From Picochlorum sp. 'celeri' (lineage: Eukaryota; Chlorophyta; Trebouxiophyceae), in contig JAACMV010000024.1 of the NCBI GenBank assembly GCA_010909725.1, forward strand, positions 248,001 to 312,000: a stretch of DNA of 64,000 bases, given 5' to 3'. Within the stretch, counting starts at the first letter, position 1; the number at the start of each line of letters is the position of its first letter. Positions 49,004 to 57,901 of this stretch are shown piece by piece. The notes below the pieces were generated by a model that had not been told where the DNA came from, did not search any database, and saw nothing but the letters and a program-made list of their open reading frames with translations. Both the position numbers and the translations under genes were made by a program.

Positions 49004-52000
49004 TTATGCTGCCTCGTCGTATAGACTGTTGAGATCAAAGAGCCTCATTTCCATAATCTTGTTCAACTGGATCTCAGGATCTCGTATGATTCTGGCATCG
49101 TTTGCTTGCTGTGCTCTTGATACCATTGTTCTTGTGGCTTTGATGTATCCTTCTCTGTCAATGTCGCAAAATCTCTTCAAAATAAAGGCACAGGCATGCT
49201 GTCTGACCCTCACGTCTGGATCACGTATCAATGTGTGAAGGTATCCTTTGGTTTCAATTGGGTGGTTGTATTGATTCTTCTCCGTCATCGTATAGGATGC
49301 GATGAAGAGAATGAATATAGCCAGCCTTGAATCCCAGAATGGTTTGCCTGCCTGCACAGCAGTCTGTCTACTGGATGGCTCAATCATGTGGAATTGGTCG
49401 CCGCTGAGATTCATCGAATCGAATATGTCTTTGAGGAGAAGTGGATTGACGAGTTCCAGAATTTCTACGGCGCATGAGGCGATACCACTGATGAAGCTTT
49501 CTACTGGATCAATGGTTTGCTCGAACAAGGATATGTTGTTGCACATGCGCGTGGCTTCTTTAAGACGATCTCGTGCATTCATTTCCTTCTGAAGCTGTAC
49601 CTTTTCTGCTATTGATTTCCATCCACGCATTTGAGGATACATGGACATGGCTGAACACGTCGAATTCTTTCGGTCTGCAAGCTGGAATGATGCATTCTCG
49701 AGGGAAGAAGGTTCCTTGAAAATGCTGTCAGCCCGAGTATGAGCACGGGTGGATTCCATCATAAGCACCCCAGCTGAGAGAGGTCTTGACCAAGGCTCTT
49801 CCTGAGACTCTGCTGATGCAGGTCTTGTTTTTGAATTTGGTGTGGTCAGTCGCCTCCATGCTGCTGCAATCTTGGGTCCACCTGGGACAATTTTGCTAAA
49901 GGGTGACAATGTCTCTGGCTCGTTGCTCACCGAAGGGCTTGGAATGTGAAGAGATGGTACTGATTGCTCAGCAGCAGCTGTGCTGTTTTGGTCTTCCTTG
50001 GCAATGTCATCGTTGACAGCATCAGCATCATCAAATGTTGTCACCTCTGCGCCGCCATGGTCCATGATTCCAATTGCATTCTGGGTTTTCCTCGCAATGT
50101 CTAATTTTCTAATGATGACGGTGGATATGAGACATTCCGACAGTAATGCAACGGCTGAGCTCCACATGGGGGCAGAAGAAAACTGAAGGATCCACTCAAA
50201 TGCTCTCTCAATTGTTGAAATGCACAATCTGTCAATGTCCACTACTCCCGACCCCCATTTTACTTGTAATTCATTTGATTCTTCTTCTACAAAATTTCGC
50301 GAGGCTCTAAACTTGATAGCACCAACTACCTGTCGAATCGCGAGCGCAAAGTTTGTGAGAACATCATCATCGCCCTCAAAACTCTGGTAAGCCGTTCTTT
50401 GTAATCTTTTGGTTTTGCTCTTTGCAAATGCCGACATGATTGTGTCTCCAAATGTAAAAAGCTGTTTTGGAGATTCGGATGGCATGATAGGAACGGGTGG
50501 AGGAACGACATTTGTCCTCGTGACCCAGGCTTCCTCAACTGCTCTATCAGAGGAGGACAGCATGAGGCGTACCATCCAATTCCTACCAATCACTTTGCCG
50601 TGGGCTGTATCGTCAACCATCGAGTTTTCTAAATATTTCCAATGTACAGACGGAGCTTCTCCAAAAATGCCAGCCACGCACGTGCTCACGACGTGGTTCT
50701 CCAAATCAGATGGTATGCCATATGTTCCAGAGGACACAGATTTAAGGGAGGAGATGCAGTATTCCACGAATGCCAATGGGATTGAATCTTGCGTGTCTTT
50801 CACTAAATGTGAGACGATTTCCTTGTGTATCTGATTTGCGATTGATGAATTGATGGCTGCATCAATACTCATCTCTGGCAGCAGAAGATATTCCCTCAAT
50901 GATTGAGGAGCTCCCATGTGCAACAATGCAAACCCTATGGCTTCTACTTCAAACGTCTCATCGATGGAAAATTTCCATGTGGCTCCAAATCTATCCTTGT
51001 CTCCAGACCGCTTGTGTAGCGTGTAATCCAATAAAACACAGAAGAGAGATTGGCAGCTGATGACTGTTGGTGCATAGTAATATTCCTTAGCAACATTATG
51101 TATTCCACCAAATTCCTCGACTTTATCAAAATCCAGCAAATTTGCCTTCATATCACTTGAATACAAGAGATTAGCCAGAACAGTAGCCAACAAGGACTGG
51201 ATTTTCCTCGGCCAGAATGCATGCCGCGACACAGAAAGCATTCTTTGTAAAGCCTCAACAGGAAACTCTCTCAGGTATTCCTTCACAAGATATCCATCAT
51301 GACTGCAAAAACATATCATGCACGAAAGCACCGATGCCCATACTTCACTTCCTCCATCATCCTCATCCCGAACAATAGATGAAAGCACAAATGCCAAGCT
51401 GCAAAATAACCTTCGCAACCACTCTCTATATTGCTCTTTCCTTGGATCAACATCCCGTGGTGCTCCACTCTTGTGCGAAATATCAGGCCATTCTGCAATT
51501 TTCATAGCTTCAGGCTGTTTTTCGTTTCCGACAAGGGTCCTAAATGGGGATGGAATGGTCTTATTCCACTCATTTTCATCATCATCTGCACACAAGAGCT
51601 CCCCATGTACCATGAGGTTCATCAGAAAGTCAAACACAGCACACTGTGCATCTACATCACTTTTGTGATTCAAAGGCTTCTGAAGCATATACATCACCAA
51701 TGGAAACGCTGCCTCTGGTCCATTATCCAGGTACATGTCGATGACAAGCTTTATCAAAATCACAACACCTGCATCTTTTGCATCCCTCAGCCCCTTGCTA
51801 TTCTCTCCCTTAGGACTCCCCATCTCTGGACTTGAAATCCCAAATACAGCTTCCATACAAGCTGCGATATCCTCATCTGACAGGTGCAATCGCTCTTGCT
51901 CCGCATATGGCTTGTACTGAAAGAGTAAATGCGGCTGTTTGGATGCAATCCCACCATCATCACCATGCAAATGCTCAGGTGTGATCCAAGGATTACTTAA

Positions 52001-52372
52001 AGATGCTATTGATGATTCCAACTGATCAATCATCTCCGCCATGTTATGGGATAAGGAATCATCCACTGTCCTCTCATCTGGACTCCTCCTTCTCCTCCAA
52101 GCAGCAGAGCTTGAAGGCAGAAATTCTAGCGCCCTCCACTCACCTTTCCAGTCCACGATTCGAGATCCATAGCGCTTAGAGAAGACATTCCATTCCAACG
52201 CCCACTCAGGCTTTCCTCTCATCCCCTGGTCAACTCTCCTATGGCTCCCCCTGTGATGACTTGTATGCTGTATGCTTCCCACATTCAAGCTACTACTCGT
52301 TGTGCTCGTGTACGCCCCATCTGATGTATCGTTATGACGACTATATCGTACTGTATCCGCATCTGAATCCAT
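49004..52372 (-). CDS. Large uncharacterised helical-repeat protein (1,122 aa)
   Basis: A single long exon from the ATG at 52372. The N terminus is Ser/Thr/His-rich and disordered. Residues about 60-95 carry a W-rich block (KPEWALEWNVFSKRYGSRIV, DWKGEWRALEFLPS). The middle and C-terminal parts are all-alpha with HEAT/armadillo-like helices, ending in RDPDVRVRQHACAFILKRFC, YIKATRTMVSRAQQANDARI and QLNKIMEMRLFDLNSLYD. A similar VRxxxAxFxLxR..AQQxN-type ending occurs, from memory, in plant proteins of unknown function with an armadillo-like fold; that comparison needs a search. No catalytic motif or membrane segment was seen. The function is unknown. Confidence 0.65.
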   Translation of the reverse strand: MDSDADTVRYSRHNDTSDGAYTSTTSSSLNVGSIQHTSHHRGSHRRVDQGMRGKPEWALEWNVFSKRYGSRIVDWKGEWRALEFLPSSSAAWRRRRSPDERTVDDSLSHNMAEMIDQLESSIASLSNPWITPEHLHGDDGGIASKQPHLLFQYKPYAEQERLHLSDEDIAACMEAVFGISSPEMGSPKGENSKGLRDAKDAGVVILIKLVIDMYLDNGPEAAFPLVMYMLQKPLNHKSDVDAQCAVFDFLMNLMVHGELLCADDDENEWNKTIPSPFRTLVGNEKQPEAMKIAEWPDISHKSGAPRDVDPRKEQYREWLRRLFCSLAFVLSSIVRDEDDGGSEVWASVLSCMICFCSHDGYLVKEYLREFPVEALQRMLSVSRHAFWPRKIQSLLATVLANLLYSSDMKANLLDFDKVEEFGGIHNVAKEYYYAPTVISCQSLFCVLLDYTLHKRSGDKDRFGATWKFSIDETFEVEAIGFALLHMGAPQSLREYLLLPEMSIDAAINSSIANQIHKEIVSHLVKDTQDSIPLAFVEYCISSLKSVSSGTYGIPSDLENHVVSTCVAGIFGEAPSVHWKYLENSMVDDTAHGKVIGRNWMVRLMLSSSDRAVEEAWVTRTNVVPPPVPIMPSESPKQLFTFGDTIMSAFAKSKTKRLQRTAYQSFEGDDDVLTNFALAIRQVVGAIKFRASRNFVEEESNELQVKWGSGVVDIDRLCISTIERAFEWILQFSSAPMWSSAVALLSECLISTVIIRKLDIARKTQNAIGIMDHGGAEVTTFDDADAVNDDIAKEDQNSTAAAEQSVPSLHIPSPSVSNEPETLSPFSKIVPGGPKIAAAWRRLTTPNSKTRPASAESQEEPWSRPLSAGVLMMESTRAHTRADSIFKEPSSLENASFQLADRKNSTCSAMSMYPQMRGWKSIAEKVQLQKEMNARDRLKEATRMCNNISLFEQTIDPVESFISGIASCAVEILELVNPLLLKDIFDSMNLSGDQFHMIEPSSRQTAVQAGKPFWDSRLAIFILFIASYTMTEKNQYNHPIETKGYLHTLIRDPDVRVRQHACAFILKRFCDIDREGYIKATRTMVSRAQQANDARIIRDPEIQLNKIMEMRLFDLNSLYDEAA

Positions 52373-52925
52373 CCTTGACAGCACAACGTCTCCCAGCTAC
52401 ACAACAACAAACCAAACTCCCTTGCCTGAAACTTCTCCAGCACAGTATTGACGCTAGTATCCTATACTTGACTAAGCTTGATTAGATATATAAAACAATT
52501 CTAACCCTTCAAGAATCGTATCACAGGGATGAAGAACGCCACGAATCAAATCAAAGTCTTTTTCTTTTTCGGTTCCAACAGAATTACACGGAGACCGTGC
52601 TTTTCTCCACCCACATGCCTCTGAAATGCAAGAATATTACTCTCATGTACGTATCTCTATCAGCGTAAGACTACCTGCGACATTTTTATATGACAACGGA
52701 GGCCTCCGGGAGTCTTGCTTGGCACGCTGTGTCCGGTATTTAAATATCGAAACACGGAGAACCCTCAACAAAACGACGACCCTCATCTGCCAGAAATACA
52801 TGGCATTCACCTAGTCAATGCATTTCAGAGTATTTCATACATCTATTGCATGCAATGTGCTATAAAAAAGGACTAATCGGCGTAAAATACTCGTGTTGAC
52901 ACAGGCAGACTGAATTCCACCACAC
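52373..52925. promoter_or_regulatory. Divergent intergenic region
   Basis: A 553-bp region between the helical-repeat gene (minus) and the ADPRibase-Mn gene (plus). A TATAAAA-like box (near 52860) lies about 65 nt before the plus ATG. Short frames (for example 52626-52814) lack recognisable content. Confidence 0.4.
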
Positions 52926-54062
52926 ATGTTGTCAACGTCTTCTGCTGCCAAAGCATTCGGCATTTTACCAGCATACCCATCTCAATATTTGTATAGAACT
53001 CCTCTGAGGACATATAGAGCAGTGCATCGTGCGATTCATAAGGGAGCAGGGAGGCATATGGCTGTTGCAGATGCCAGGGAGGGTTCCTCTGAGAAGCTCT
53101 TCTCGTTTGGAATCATTAGCGATGTTCAGTGGGCTCCGATACCTGATGGTCACAGTTTTCATGGGACGCCGCGATACTATGCAGATGCCTTGGAAAAGGC
53201 AAAAAGAGCGGTAGAGGGATTTAAGGCACACGATGTGGAGCTTGTTGTGCATCTCGGAGACATTGTGGATTTCCATGCCAAGCAGCATGGTAAAAGCGAT
53301 CAAGCTTTGGCAGACATTGTCGAATGTTTTGATGGATTAGAAAAGCCTGTGTTGCATTGCATTGGTAATCATTGTTTGTACAATCACCCAAGGCACGTTT
53401 TGAATGACCGGCTGGGTATTGATATGCACAAGGGGGACTCAAACGCAAGTCACAGTTACTTTACATTTCGTCCACCTGGACACAAGCATGCCTTCATTGT
53501 ACTTGATGGATATGATATTTCCATCCTTGGATACCCTCCTGGTCATCCACACCATGAATTAGCGAAATCAATCCTTGATAAGGAAAATCCAAACGAAGAG
53601 AAGAATTCAAACAAGGGACTGGAAGGTGTTGCACGCCGCTTTGTCAAGTTTGGTGGTGGATTGTCTGACGAGCAAGTAGAATGGTTACGCCAAGAATTAC
53701 ATGTGTGTAGGGAGAAAGGAGAAACTGTGATTGTTTGCTGTCATCAATGTATTCACCCAAAAAGTTGTGTGCCGACGTGCTTGTTGTACAATTATGATGT
53801 TGTCCTCAGTGTCTTGCAAGAAAATGCTGATGTCGTGCATGCAACATTTGCGGGGCATGCACATTCAGCTGGGTATCATTGCGATGAATTTGGTATTCAT
53901 CATAGGGTATGCGAAGCAGTGTTAGAAACAAAACCTGGACAGGATTGTTATGGGATTGCATCCGTGTACGCCGACGGGATGGATATCCAAGGTTTTGGAA
54001 ATTTCATCTCAGATTCCTATCGACAGTCCGTTGCTGAAGCAGCTACTGCAGCGATTGAATAA
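52926..54062 (+). CDS. Manganese-dependent ADP-ribose/CDP-alcohol diphosphatase (metallophosphoesterase)
   Basis: A 378-aa intronless calcineurin-like phosphoesterase of the ADPRibase-Mn type, which hydrolyses ADP-ribose, CDP-choline or cyclic ADP-ribose. Metal-binding motifs are in order: FGIISDVQWA (D-x-Q variant typical of this family), VVHLGDIVDFH, HCIGNHCLYNHPR, VIVCCHQCIHPKS and FAGHAHSAGYH. The family block GGGLSDEQVEWLRQELH is present. The first 50 residues are basic and may be a targeting peptide, or translation may begin at Met in HMAVADAREG. The stop codon is 10 bp from the stop of the convergent ABC-transporter gene. Confidence 0.92.
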   Translation: MLSTSSAAKAFGILPAYPSQYLYRTPLRTYRAVHRAIHKGAGRHMAVADAREGSSEKLFSFGIISDVQWAPIPDGHSFHGTPRYYADALEKAKRAVEGFKAHDVELVVHLGDIVDFHAKQHGKSDQALADIVECFDGLEKPVLHCIGNHCLYNHPRHVLNDRLGIDMHKGDSNASHSYFTFRPPGHKHAFIVLDGYDISILGYPPGHPHHELAKSILDKENPNEEKNSNKGLEGVARRFVKFGGGLSDEQVEWLRQELHVCREKGETVIVCCHQCIHPKSCVPTCLLYNYDVVLSVLQENADVVHATFAGHAHSAGYHCDEFGIHHRVCEAVLETKPGQDCYGIASVYADGMDIQGFGNFISDSYRQSVAEAATAAIE

Positions 54063-54072
54063 CAATAAAGTA

Positions 54073-56262
54073 CTAATCCATGAATTCAACAGCTTCCTTC
54101 AAATTCATATCTTTCGCGGGGGTAATACTCCATGACGAATCTGGATCCCCATGGAGGACCAACACCATGTCATGATACTCTAGCAGCGTTGGTCTGTGGC
54201 CAACGCTCACACATGTAATACCAGAATTTTTCAAGGCATGATACAAGATGCGTTCATTCTTTGTATCCAATGCTGAGGTGGATTCATCCATTAGAACAAG
54301 CGCTGGCTTTGTTAACAGCACTCGAGCAAATGCCAAACGCTGTTGCTCACCAAGCGACAGCTCTGCAGCCCAGTCTGCGAGATAATCCAAATCATTGTCT
54401 ATTCTGGATAGCACGGAATCCAAACGGACTGTCGAAAGCGCTTCCAACATCTCTTTATCAGTTGGAATCTTTCTGACAGGGGTATCCTTATTGTCTTCAC
54501 CCGTGGTTGCCCATGTAGGATACAATAACTGGTCCCGAAGTGTGCCCAAAACCATGTATGGCCTTTGTGGAACAAAGAAAATATCACCACCACCCTCAAC
54601 GCGTCCCACGGGCGATCCAAACAAAGTTATAGTCCCTGATCCATTCTCCCAAAGACCCGCAATAGCCCTCAGCAAACTGGTCTTCCCAGATCCACTCGGT
54701 CCCATGACAAGGAAGGACTGTCCCTCCTCGACATGCAATCCCAAGCCTCTGATCAACACTGCATTCTCCTCTTTCGGCAGCATTAAATCCAGTGAATCCA
54801 CATCTAACAATCTCGAGCCATTTTTAGACGACTCAATCCTCTGAATTTTATGCCGAATGGCAGCATGCGTCTCTGTCACATCCACAACTGTATGCGTACT
54901 CTCTCCAAACACCTCTGTCAACTCTCCCAACCTATCAATAACCGCACTAAACCCAGCCAATGCTTCAAACTGAAACACAACCAATGAAATATCCGTCAAA
55001 ATATGATTGAAAGCTGACGAACTTTGATTCACCACCCCAAATTCGATACTCCCTTTGAAATACAAGGGCGCCACCACCGCAGCAGGCAATATTTGAATCA
55101 AAAACCTATAAAATGACGTAAAAAAGCTCAATCGTCTCGACGCAACCAACAGATTCCCATAATTCTGCACCACAGATTGAAGTCGCTTCATCAATAAGTT
55201 GCCCTCCTTCTCTTCTCCTCCATAAAACGCAATACTTTCAGCATTCTCCCGCACTCTGACCAACCCATATCGAAAATCTGCCTCTGCAGCCTCTTGAAGA
55301 AAATTCAAACCGATCAAAGGCCTTCCTATCGCAATGGACGCCAAGGTTCCACCAATTGAATAAATCAACAACGCAATAAACAGCGGCGGATATATGGAGA
55401 ATAATATTCCCGAGAAACTAATCAAATCCACTGCAGAATTCAACAGTGTCATGGTCAATGACAATGTGGTATCTGTAAACTGAGCCACATCGCTGGTTAT
55501 TCTTTGATCCGGATTATCCAACATGGCAGACGATTGAATCGTATAGAACCTTCTCTTCTCAAAATACTCCTCCGTCAACCTCGTGGTCATCCACTCCCTC
55601 CAATCCAATGCCAATTTGCTTTGATAATAATCCCTCATGACAAAGACAGGAATCCCCACACACAATGCAACCAACCACTTGCCCAGCATCTCTGCAAATT
55701 TAGCCTCATCCTTTGCGGACAGAGCATTGAAGAAATCCCTTCCTAAATAACTGAACAGCACAGAAACACCAGTCGTTGCCAGTGTCAACCCCACCAACCG
55801 TGCCAACTTCCACCTGGCACTCTTCACCTGTGGGCCTTCTCTCCAGTACGGGAGCGCCAGCACAGACAATCTCGCCGCAATCACATTCAAATCCGTCGAT
55901 GGACCAACAGTACTCCCCTTGGTCCCATCATCATGCTGATCAGATGATGAAGAAGCAACAACAAACCCTTTGCCAGCTCCACTCATCATCCCCATCTGCT
56001 TCTTCTTCCTCTTCCCATACACCGACGCATATCCACCCCGCCGAAGCATCTTGAACGCTTTCAATGCCGAAGAATACGTCTCCACGACACCCATACCAAA
56101 ACCTCCTCGCCTACACCCGTTTCCTTCTTCTTGACCAGAGAAACTCAACCGACACCTACGGACTCTTACACAACCACCCAGCGCCCTTGTTCTTCTATCA
56201 AATGTTCCAATCACTCCTGTACTACTACTACGACAAATACCTTGCGACAATCCTGCTTTCAT
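54073..56262 (-). CDS. ABCD2: ABC half-transporter, plastid ABCD2-type (SbmA/YddA-like)
   Basis: 729 aa, intronless. A basic N terminus of about 130 residues (plastid targeting) precedes an ABC transmembrane domain of the SbmA/BacA-PXA class: TTGVSVLFSYLGRDFFNALS, SMTLLNSAVDLISFSGILF-like and LNFLQEAAEADFRYGLVRVR. The family E-A-A motif ends in ENAESIAFYGGEEKE, with IQILPAAVVAPLYFKG following. The nucleotide-binding domain has Walker A GPSGSGKTSLLRAIAGLW, signature LSLGEQQRLAFARVLL, Walker B LVLMDESTSALD and the switch His in VSVGHRPTL. Land-plant ABCD2 is chloroplast-located and related to cyanobacterial transporters; its substrate is undefined. A 12-bp perfect hairpin lies 18 nt upstream of the start. 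Confidence 0.92.
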   Translation of the reverse strand: MKAGLSQGICRSSSTGVIGTFDRRTRALGGCVRVRRCRLSFSGQEEGNGCRRGGFGMGVVETYSSALKAFKMLRRGGYASVYGKRKKKQMGMMSGAGKGFVVASSSSDQHDDGTKGSTVGPSTDLNVIAARLSVLALPYWREGPQVKSARWKLARLVGLTLATTGVSVLFSYLGRDFFNALSAKDEAKFAEMLGKWLVALCVGIPVFVMRDYYQSKLALDWREWMTTRLTEEYFEKRRFYTIQSSAMLDNPDQRITSDVAQFTDTTLSLTMTLLNSAVDLISFSGILFSIYPPLFIALLIYSIGGTLASIAIGRPLIGLNFLQEAAEADFRYGLVRVRENAESIAFYGGEEKEGNLLMKRLQSVVQNYGNLLVASRRLSFFTSFYRFLIQILPAAVVAPLYFKGSIEFGVVNQSSSAFNHILTDISLVVFQFEALAGFSAVIDRLGELTEVFGESTHTVVDVTETHAAIRHKIQRIESSKNGSRLLDVDSLDLMLPKEENAVLIRGLGLHVEEGQSFLVMGPSGSGKTSLLRAIAGLWENGSGTITLFGSPVGRVEGGGDIFFVPQRPYMVLGTLRDQLLYPTWATTGEDNKDTPVRKIPTDKEMLEALSTVRLDSVLSRIDNDLDYLADWAAELSLGEQQRLAFARVLLTKPALVLMDESTSALDTKNERILYHALKNSGITCVSVGHRPTLLEYHDMVLVLHGDPDSSWSITPAKDMNLKEAVEFMD

Positions 56263-56571
56263 TCTCGCTCTCTGTTTGAAATGATGATAATCACGAGATT
56301 ATCATCATCACCAGAATACCCCCTGAAGCTTCATCATCGCATCATTAAAAAATAATTACAGTATTGTTGTTGTCATGACCATTGCAGTAGCAGACCTGCT
56401 GATATTCACAGCATCTCATTTCAAACCACACATGCTAAGACTAGATCTCTTATCTAAGAGATCTCTGATCATGCGCATGCATGTTTCACAATTTACTGAG
56501 AGAATAGATCAACAAGAACGCCTCCTATATATCTATAATAATTCATACTACTACTACCAATAATAATAATA
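56263..56571. promoter_or_regulatory. Divergent promoter ABCD2 / thymidine kinase
   Basis: A 309-bp region. The hairpin 56281-56308 lies next to the ABCD2 start. An ATGCGCATGCAT sequence lies near 56472, and a CATACTACTACTACC tract (56545-56559) precedes the thymidine kinase ATG. Confidence 0.45.
56281..56308. repeat. Perfect 12-bp inverted repeat, 4-nt loop
   Basis: ATGATGATAATC (56281-56292) and GATTATCATCAT (56297-56308) are exact reverse complements around ACGA. It lies 18 nt upstream of the ABCD2 ATG on the minus strand and would form a hairpin in its 5' leader if transcribed. Confidence 0.6.
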
Positions 56572-57393
56572 ATGGTATGGCACTCTCTGCTACGTCAGAG
56601 CCATACCATCCTGGTAGCACGGACTGTTGCTCTTACAGCAACAGCACAACGACTCCAAGCAGCATGGCCTTGCATCCTCGGGACGAGATGCACGCGACAC
56701 AGCATCATCCATAGTACCCGTCTGTGCAACAGAGATGGACAGGAGTACTGTACCAGTAGTAGACCACCAGTAGCAGCAAGAGCAGGACAGGAGTTGGAAT
56801 CATCATCAGAGTATCCTCGGGGAAGAATTGACATCATTATCGGTCCCATGTTTTCAGGTAAAACTAGTACATTAGTAGAACGTATAGATACATTGCAACA
56901 GCGTACAAAGAAACACGCTCCTCCCAGCGTGTTGATAGTAAAGAGTGACAAGGATGTCAGGTATTCTGCACATCATATTGTCACCCACACTGGCATACAC
57001 AAGCCCTGCCACGCTGTCTCATCGTTGCATGACGTATATAGTACTATGAAAGAAGAGTATGACGCGAGTACGATTATTGCTATCGATGAAGCCCAATTCT
57101 TTGGGAGCGAGTTGGTTGACTTTTGCACCAGAGCTGCTGATGAGCATCACAAGCATGTCATTGTGGCTGGACTGGATGGAGATTTCATGAGGAAGAAGTT
57201 TGGGTTCATCCTGGATATGATTCCAGTAGCGGACTCTGTTGTCAAATTGACAGCGTCGTGTCGGTATTGTGATGATCAAGCTGTATTCTCCTTGCGATTG
57301 ACAGAGTCTATGGAGCAGGAGCAGATTGGTGGGTCTGAGCGATACGTGGCTGTATGCCGCAAGCATTACGTGACGAGATCAGACCAGTCCTGA
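56572..57393 (+). CDS. TK: Thymidine kinase (TK1-type) with organelle targeting peptide
   Basis: Phosphorylates thymidine in the dTTP salvage pathway. The 273-aa protein has about 85 N-terminal residues rich in Arg, Ala, Ser and Thr and nearly free of acids (MVWHSLLRQSHTILVARTVA), so mitochondrial or plastid import is likely. The kinase core has the P-loop IIGPMFSGKTSTLVERID, the magnesium-binding IIAIDEAQFFGSELVDFC and AGLDGDFMRKKFG (lasso region). The zinc-ribbon cysteines are in TASCRYCDDQAVFSLRL and the C-terminal CRKHY. These features define the TK1/TK-II family rather than deoxynucleoside kinases. It is intronless and divergent from ABCD2. Confidence 0.94.
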   Translation: MVWHSLLRQSHTILVARTVALTATAQRLQAAWPCILGTRCTRHSIIHSTRLCNRDGQEYCTSSRPPVAARAGQELESSSEYPRGRIDIIIGPMFSGKTSTLVERIDTLQQRTKKHAPPSVLIVKSDKDVRYSAHHIVTHTGIHKPCHAVSSLHDVYSTMKEEYDASTIIAIDEAQFFGSELVDFCTRAADEHHKHVIVAGLDGDFMRKKFGFILDMIPVADSVVKLTASCRYCDDQAVFSLRLTESMEQEQIGGSERYVAVCRKHYVTRSDQS

Positions 57394-57446
57394 CCTGATG
57401 TATATCATTGTTGTAAAAATATTACTAGTAGTAGTGGAGTATAAAA

Positions 57447-57800
57447 ATGAGTAGCGGAGGGGGAGAATCTGCTGAACAGCAGGTGTCGCCTCAGTTGCAA
57501 CAATTCATTGCACAGGAGCAGGCAAAAGCACAGGTATTTGGCTGATAGTATGAGCGATGTTTCATTAATGGTGCCCAGTAATGGTATATGAGTGTGCCTG
57601 TGCAGTTGCAACAGACGATTTCTCGTTTGACAGATGAATGCTGGGATACGTGTGTGTCTTCTCCAGGGACGTATTTTACTGGACGGGAGAATGCGTGTTT
57701 GGAGAATTGTGCCAAGAGGTTTTTAGATACGACCAAGTTTGTGGTCAAATATTATCAGAGCAAGAGTGGGAGTCGTGGGAGTTTGGATGAGTTTTCATAG
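57447..57800 (+). CDS. TIM8: Mitochondrial intermembrane-space chaperone Tim8 (two exons)
   Basis: Small TIM proteins escort hydrophobic precursors across the intermembrane space. Exon 1 (57447-57533) encodes MSSGGGESAEQQVSPQLQQF and IAQEQAKAQ. A 72-nt GTATTT-CAG intron leads in phase 0 to exon 2 (57606-57800), with LQQTISRLTDECWDTCVSSP and the second Cys pair ENACLENCAKRF. The twin CX3C signature (CWDTC...CLENC) and the GTYFTGRE spacer point to Tim8 rather than Tim9, 10 or 13. The product is 93 aa. TATAAAA ends directly at the start codon, and an ACTAGTAGTAGTGG tract lies just upstream. Confidence 0.93.
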
Positions 57801-57901
57801 AGCATTTTTCTTTTTTCATTTTTCATCTCTCCTCATGAGAGGATGATACATGGCTCTCTTTCCTATGTATATATATACATTCATGTTACAGAGGCATCAG
57901 G

